From contig JAFAOZ010000036.1 in the NCBI GenBank assembly GCA_019247395.1, positions 1-8,233 of the forward strand: DNA of 8,233 bases. Reading direction: 5' to 3'. A program made the position numbers and the translations under genes. Positions 6,427-8,233 of the stretch are shown here, piece after piece. Positions within the stretch are counted from its first letter, which is position 1. The number at the start of each line of letters is the position of its first letter. The DNA comes from Vulcanimicrobiota bacterium. GTDB lineage: Bacteria; Vulcanimicrobiota; Vulcanimicrobiia; Vulcanimicrobiales; Vulcanimicrobiaceae. The notes under the pieces were generated by a model, which saw only the letters and a list, made by a program, of their open reading frames with translations, was not told the origin of the DNA and did not search any database.

Positions 6427-7366
6427 TGACCGTGGCTCCCCAGGTTTCGTTCTGCGAAAGGATTTTGCTCGCTGCGCCGCCGTCCGGATACGGCCAGTAT
6501 CCCACGTAGTATCCGGATTTCTTATATGCCGGACCGATCACGAGGTTCCCCTGGATCCAAAACTGCCCGATCTCTTGGGGGCCCTTGAGCGTCAGTGACC
6601 CGGCGCTAGTCCCTTGGCTTCCCGCGAACGAAAAGCGATCAATTACCGTATCATTTTGATCGCCGATCGCCACATACTTGCCGTCCCACTGAATGTTGCC
6701 TGGAATCGAAATGCTCTTGTCCAGGGTGACATTTTCAAACGAATTTCCGTTGCGCGGGAGTTCTAACATAAAGAACCCACCGGTAGTAGCCGCTCCGTCG
6801 ACGAAGAGATTGCCACTGCCGTCGTATCCGACGTAGGCGAGATTCTGTTGGAGCGTGTAAAGACGAGCTAAGTGCCATCGGTGATTGCGTTCGGGCTTAA
6901 AGACGGCCACTCCACCGGACGTGAGCGCAGCAACCTTTCCGGTGGTGGCATCGACTGAACACTCGAGCGGACCGCCGAGTGGATCGCTGAGAGTCGCGAT
7001 CGGCGAGGCACCGCCGTGCGGGTATTCATAGAGTACGGGATCAGCAGTAATGAAGACGTGTCCTCTTTTGTTCGAACAGAGCCCCCATGAATAGTAGCCC
7101 GAAAAACTCAAGCCGCCGACGAGTTTCGCGCCTGGAAAAGTGTATACGTAAACGTTGGCGGAGTACTTCGAGGAAACGTATAGTAAATCGCGGCCTTGCG
7201 CCTCCGGGAGCATCCACGATGCGCGGCCCTGAGCATGCGTGGCTCGCGCGACGGATGTATTTGCGCTGGTCGCGCTCGGCGCGGTGAGCGTTGGCGGCGA
7301 TCCACTGCAGCCGGCAAAAGCTGCCGTTGCGCCAATGATAACGGCGTAGTGAGTTGAAATGCTCAT
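6410..7366 (-). CDS. six-blade beta-propeller-like lipoprotein (first of a tandem pair)
   Basis: This 318-residue protein starts at ATG (7366). The signal is lipoprotein-like: a short hydrophobic stretch AVIIGATAAFAGC with lipidated Cys20, then a Ser/Thr/Ala-rich tether to about residue 50. From WMLPEAQGRDLLYV (51-64) it aligns with its downstream paralogue to the C-terminus. Shared blocks are GHVFIT, EYPHGGAS, CSVDxTTG, HRWH, LFVD, IQWDG, EIGQFWIQG and a GATVS-V/L-AH ending. Six blade-like units begin near residues 57, 97, 136, 180, 225 and 270. Mature cysteines 97 and 136 are at the same unit positions as C79 and C118 of the paralogue. Upstream of the ATG there is no Shine-Dalgarno (the bases read GAACTCCTTAGC), although it is the likely first gene of the unit; leaderless translation is possible. 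The role is unknown, and a surface-exposed binding function is inferred. Confidence 0.85.
   Translation of the reverse strand: MSISTHYAVIIGATAAFAGCSGSPPTLTAPSATSANTSVARATHAQGRASWMLPEAQGRDLLYVSSKYSANVYVYTFPGAKLVGGLSFSGYYSWGLCSNKRGHVFITADPVLYEYPHGGASPIATLSDPLGGPLECSVDATTGKVAALTSGGVAVFKPERNHRWHLARLYTLQQNLAYVGYDGSGNLFVDGAATTGGFFMLELPRNGNSFENVTLDKSISIPGNIQWDGKYVAIGDQNDTVIDRFSFAGSQGTSAGSLTLKGPQEIGQFWIQGNLVIGPAYKKSGYYVGYWPYPDGGAASKILSQNETWGATVSVAHM
6413..7198 (-). repeat. six blade-like protein repeats, first paralogue
   Basis: Six units of about 40-50 codons share a strand pattern G-x-[LVY]-[FLA]-[VI] and a following tyrosine or phenylalanine strand. Unit starts are GRDLLYV, CSNKRGHVFIT, CSVDATTGKVAAL, GYDGSGNLFVD, IQWDGKYVAIG and WIQGNLVIG. 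The count matches the paralogue unit for unit. Confidence 0.65.
6436..6441 (-). promoter_or_regulatory. ribosome binding site inside the upstream paralogue
   Basis: GGGGAG on the minus strand lies 9 nt before the GTG at 6426. It sits within the final codons of the first propeller gene and supports reinitiation or coupling at the 17-bp overlap. Confidence 0.6.
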
Positions 7367-7418
7367 GCTAAGGAGTTCGGCGCGCCCGCGAGCTATCCCA
7401 GCGGAGTAAGTGTAGAAG

Positions 7419-7442
7419 CGCCGCAGGCACGCCTAGCCGGCG
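7419..7442 (-). terminator. hairpin directly after the QueA-like stop codon (weak terminator candidate)
   Basis: On the minus strand the 24 nt after the TGA can fold as CGCCG/CGGCG (5 bp) plus an inner AGG/CCT with a CGTG loop, interrupted by small bulges. It is followed by CTTCTACACTT rather than a T-run, so it is at best an attenuating or Rho-assisted structure. If functional, it would separate the QueA-like gene from the propeller genes in the 76-nt gap. Confidence 0.25.
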
Positions 7443-8233
7443 TCATTGGATCAAGTGGACATCGCCAAACTCATGGTAAGCATATCTACAGCCGGCCGCT
7501 TCGGCGTACGCGGACTCTAACAGCTCCGCATCCATAAACGCCTGCAGCATCGATAGATGCGTCGCGCTTGCGGCGTGGAAGCCTGAGAGGATGGCGTCCA
7601 CGACTTTGCGCCGGTAGGTTTCGTCGATGAAGAGATCGGTCCACCCCTGCGAAGCGATAACGCCGTCGTCGGTTGCAGCGCTCTCGAGCGCTCGAACGAC
7701 GGTGGTCCCGACCGCGACGACGCGCCGCCCTTCGCGGCGGGCGGCGTTCACTCGATCGGCAGCCGTATGCGAGACCGTAAAGCGTTCGATTCCAGGTCGC
7801 TCGGGCGTCTCGAAGCTCGCGACGCCGCAGTGCAGAGTGATCGTCGCTAATTCGACTCCGCGATCGCGCAGCTGCGAAACGACCACGTTTGTAAACGGGC
7901 GCGCGGCGGACGGCATCTCGGACGAGCCGATCTCGCGAGCGAAAAACGTCTGGTACTCGCGCAGCGGAAAGCGACGATCGAGATACGCGTAGGCGATCGG
8001 CTCTCCAAATTGCGCAAGGTACGCATACATGCTCGTCCTCAGCTGAAACGCACAGTACCAAAGACGAGGGCGCTGCGACTCTACGGGCGCGATGAAGGTC
8101 GCGTTTGCGTCGCCTGGTAGCGTCAGAACCTCTCCGGCATAAACCGGCCCGCGCGGTTCTACCATCCAGAGAGGCTCTGCTATTTTGGTACTCACGTGCA
8201 AAAGAACGGCATCGCCGTTCCCGCGACGCGCGA
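7443..8233 (-). CDS. queA-like: QueA-like SAM:tRNA ribosyltransferase-isomerase family protein (5' end outside window)
   Basis: The frame runs from the window edge to TGA at 7443, giving 262 visible residues. The first TTG in the window (8201) is not the true start, because the preceding codons (ARRGNGDAVL) already match the family. QueA transfers and isomerises the ribosyl part of S-adenosylmethionine onto 7-aminomethyl-7-deazaguanine in tRNA, a late queuosine step, in the cytoplasm. Family landmarks are YQTFFARE, the block at 7890-7913 (PSAARPFT), LHCGVASF (7812-7835), VGTTVVRALESA (7677-7712), GWTDLF (7629-7646) and a final HEFGDVHL (7452-7475). Canonical QueA has AGLHF and HVGxGTF where this protein has AARPF and HCGVASF. 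The ending HEFGDxHL and the ARPF form recall, from memory, a QueA-like subfamily of Actinobacteria whose queuosine role is doubtful. Membership in the superfamily is firm; the exact reaction is not. Confidence 0.88.
   Translation of the reverse strand, partial: ARRGNGDAVLLHVSTKIAEPLWMVEPRGPVYAGEVLTLPGDANATFIAPVESQRPRLWYCAFQLRTSMYAYLAQFGEPIAYAYLDRRFPLREYQTFFAREIGSSEMPSAARPFTNVVVSQLRDRGVELATITLHCGVASFETPERPGIERFTVSHTAADRVNAARREGRRVVAVGTTVVRALESAATDDGVIASQGWTDLFIDETYRRKVVDAILSGFHAASATHLSMLQAFMDAELLESAYAEAAGCRYAYHEFGDVHLIQ

Larger units (their letters stand above)
3390..7366 (-). other. probable four-gene transcription unit of exported proteins
   Basis: Four same-strand genes follow one another with spacings of -17, 42 and 22 nt, all encoding proteins with an export signal (three lipoproteins, one ordinary signal peptide). 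No intrinsic terminator with a T-run is visible between them. Tight spacing and shared destination argue for co-transcription. The QueA-like gene 76 nt upstream could be part of a longer unit. Confidence 0.6.

Noticed and set aside
7723..7746. Perfect 8-bp inverted repeat CGCCGCCC / GGGCGGCG with an 8-nt loop
   Set aside because: It lies inside the QueA-like gene in a stretch coding for Ala/Arg-rich sequence. GC-rich codons produce such repeats by chance and there is no T-run.

Overview
The window looks like a chromosomal segment of a moderately GC-rich, probably uncultured bacterium. Two tandem lipoproteins built from a repeated 'GxxFVT...YPxGGA' unit resemble a family I associate with Candidatus Eremiobacterota (WPS-2) and some Acidobacteria, so I lean towards Eremiobacterota. 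That is inference from protein style only; there is no rRNA or other marker. I see no tRNA, rRNA, CRISPR array, transposase or integrase. Five of the eight well-supported proteins are probably exported: three apparent lipoproteins and two with ordinary signal peptides. An alpha/beta hydrolase may be a sixth.

Left part (1-2362): a possible C-terminal fragment of a plus-strand gene ends at 90. A small hypothetical gene (346 to 101, minus) follows, then an alpha/beta hydrolase (411-1481, plus). The hydrolase overlaps tail-to-tail by 37 bp with a four-helix DUF4239/bestrophin-like membrane protein (2239 to 1445, minus). The membrane protein is best started at a GTG with a near-perfect Shine-Dalgarno sequence. 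A 123-bp divergent region separates it from the next gene.

Middle (2363-3376): a secreted protein with a clear signal peptide and three tandem beta-rich repeats of about 90 residues each. It ends 13 bp from the convergent end of the next gene.

Right part (8233 down to 3390, all minus strand): a five-gene run in transcription order. (1) A QueA-like SAM-dependent transferase-isomerase, cut by the window edge, of a divergent subfamily that I associate with Actinobacteria. (2) and (3) Two tandem paralogous lipoproteins, each with six blade-like repeats, overlapping by 17 bp. (4) A small exported Trp-rich protein of unknown function. (5) A 503-residue lipoprotein of unknown function, perhaps an enzyme with a (beta/alpha)-barrel-like core. 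Genes 2 to 5 are spaced -17, 42 and 22 nt apart and are probably one transcription unit devoted to cell-envelope or extracellular proteins. The QueA-like gene lies 76 nt upstream and may or may not belong to it.

Most unusual points: the exported-protein cassette with no assigned function, the doubled six-blade propeller with shared internal cysteines, the QueA homologue with altered signature motifs, and the triple-repeat secreted protein.
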